The notes under the pieces were generated by a model. The model was given only the letters and a program-made list of their open reading frames with translations, made no database searches and was not told the DNA's origin. A program made the position numbers and the translations under genes. A DNA stretch of 64,000 nucleotides, taken from assembly GCF_900176205.1 (NCBI RefSeq), contig NZ_LT859959.1, positions 4,547,001 through 4,611,000 of the forward strand, given 5' to 3'. The first letter of the stretch is position 1; each line of letters begins with the position of its first letter. Shown here in pieces: positions 63,426 through 64,000 of this stretch. The DNA comes from Bradyrhizobium sp. ORS 285 (GTDB taxonomy: Bacteria > Pseudomonadota > Alphaproteobacteria > Rhizobiales > Xanthobacteraceae).

Positions 63426-64000
63426 ATGCTGACCGTCGCCCTCGATGCCGTCACGACGGCCGCCATGCTCTTCATCATCGCCGCCGGTCTCCTGATCGTA
63501 TTCGGCGTGATGAAGATCATCAACTTCGCCCACGCCGCCTTCCTCACCGTCGGCGCCTACTCGGCCCTCGTCGGCGCGCAACTGGGCCTGCCTTGGTTCC
63601 TGGTTCTGCCGCTGGCCTTCATCGCCGGCGCCATCTGTGGCGGCGTCACCGAGATCATCATCGTTCGCCGTCTCTACAAGCGTCCGCTCGATGCGATCCT
63701 CGCCACCTGGGGCCTCGGCATCGTGCTGGGACAGCTCATCACCCTCATGTTCGGCCGCGAGGTGCAGTTCGTGCAAGCGCCGATCTCGGGCACGGTGCAT
63801 CTGTTCGGCGCCGATTATTCCGCCTACCGGCTGGTCATGATCGTCGCGGCCATCGTCGTCGGTTTGCTCTTTACTGCCCTGCTCAACGGCACACGGTTGG
63901 GCCTATCGACTAAGGCCGTGATCATGAACGAGATGCTGGCGCAGGGGCTCGGCGTCGACTCCTCGCGCGTCCGGCTCATTACTTTCGCGCTCGGCAGTGG
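63426..64000 (+). CDS. branched-chain amino-acid/amide ABC transporter permease (LivH type), 3' truncated
   Basis: About 191 residues present; the frame is open to the window end. Starts MLTVALDAVTTAAMLFIIAAGL with LivH signatures LIVFGVMKIINFAHAAFLTVGAY and the cytosolic EAA-like loop (RRLYKRPLDAILATWGLGIVL). Several transmembrane segments. It should form the inner-membrane channel with a LivM partner and two ATPases encoded beyond the window. 75 bases after the binding-protein gene, same unit. Confidence 0.92.
   Translation, partial: MLTVALDAVTTAAMLFIIAAGLLIVFGVMKIINFAHAAFLTVGAYSALVGAQLGLPWFLVLPLAFIAGAICGGVTEIIIVRRLYKRPLDAILATWGLGIVLGQLITLMFGREVQFVQAPISGTVHLFGADYSAYRLVMIVAAIVVGLLFTALLNGTRLGLSTKAVIMNEMLAQGLGVDSSRVRLITFALGS

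Noticed and set aside
62250..63800. 516-residue minus-strand frame
   Set aside because: Antisense of the ABC binding-protein and permease genes.

Overview
This 64 kb window is high-GC alphaproteobacterial chromosome, almost certainly Bradyrhizobium or a very close relative (Nitrobacteraceae). Supporting signs are a ROSE-type RNA thermometer in front of a small heat-shock gene, the EcfF/OsrA-type sigma/anti-sigma pair, a MucR/Ros-family regulator, DUF2336, DUF1491, DUF5330 and TIGR03808/TIGR03809 genes, perfect CtrA boxes, and many intergenic palindromic elements of the kinds found in this genus. No rRNA, tRNA, insertion sequence, prophage or CRISPR array was seen. It reads as core chromosome with repeat-filled gaps.

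Layout. 0-5 kb: the tail of an OmpA-domain protein, a membrane-anchored repeat protein with two helix-hairpin-helix domains, a DHA2 drug exporter and a YcgN-family cysteine-cluster protein. 5-11 kb: a class A penicillin-binding protein, a DUF1214/DUF1254 pair, a CYTH protein, a succinate:acetate CoA-transferase-type enzyme and a lipoprotein. 11.5-19 kb: envelope and cell-cycle flavoured genes (DUF2336 behind two CtrA boxes, a DivJ/PleC-like histidine kinase operon, DUF5330, SufE, a MucR-like regulator lacking two zinc ligands). 19-26 kb: a GT-C glycosyltransferase, a class II aldolase, a terminator, hsp20 behind a ROSE element, and groES-groEL. 26-34.5 kb: an HtrA protease, a diguanylate cyclase, an M20 dipeptidase, a HerA-like ATPase and the folate genes folP-folB-folK.

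34.6-41.9 kb holds a methylmalonyl-CoA mutase region: small subunit, a GFA-family protein, an unannotated 50-residue ORF, large subunit, an RsiV/DUF3298-like protein, the GTPase MeaB and pyrrolidone-carboxylate peptidase. 42.4-46.7 kb: the TIGR03808/TIGR03809 pair and a secreted subtilase. 46.8-52 kb: two ECF sigma/anti-sigma pairs around a diguanylate cyclase and a second DUF2336 protein. 52-58 kb: an enoyl-CoA hydratase, a TolC protein, a Tat-exported amidohydrolase and an AI-2E-family permease. 58-59.2 kb is a gene-free block of repeats.

59.2-64 kb is an amide or nitrile utilisation cluster: a cytosolic AmiC-like sensor, an AmiR-like ANTAR antiterminator, a leader with hairpins and an intrinsic terminator, a nitrilase-family hydrolase, and the start of a branched-chain/amide ABC transporter that runs off the window.

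The two most interesting systems are (i) the operon sigma factor - anti-sigma factor - subtilase, in which the periplasmic domain of the anti-sigma factor resembles the propeptide of the neighbouring protease, and (ii) the AmiC/AmiR cluster whose target terminator can be seen directly in the leader of the hydrolase gene.
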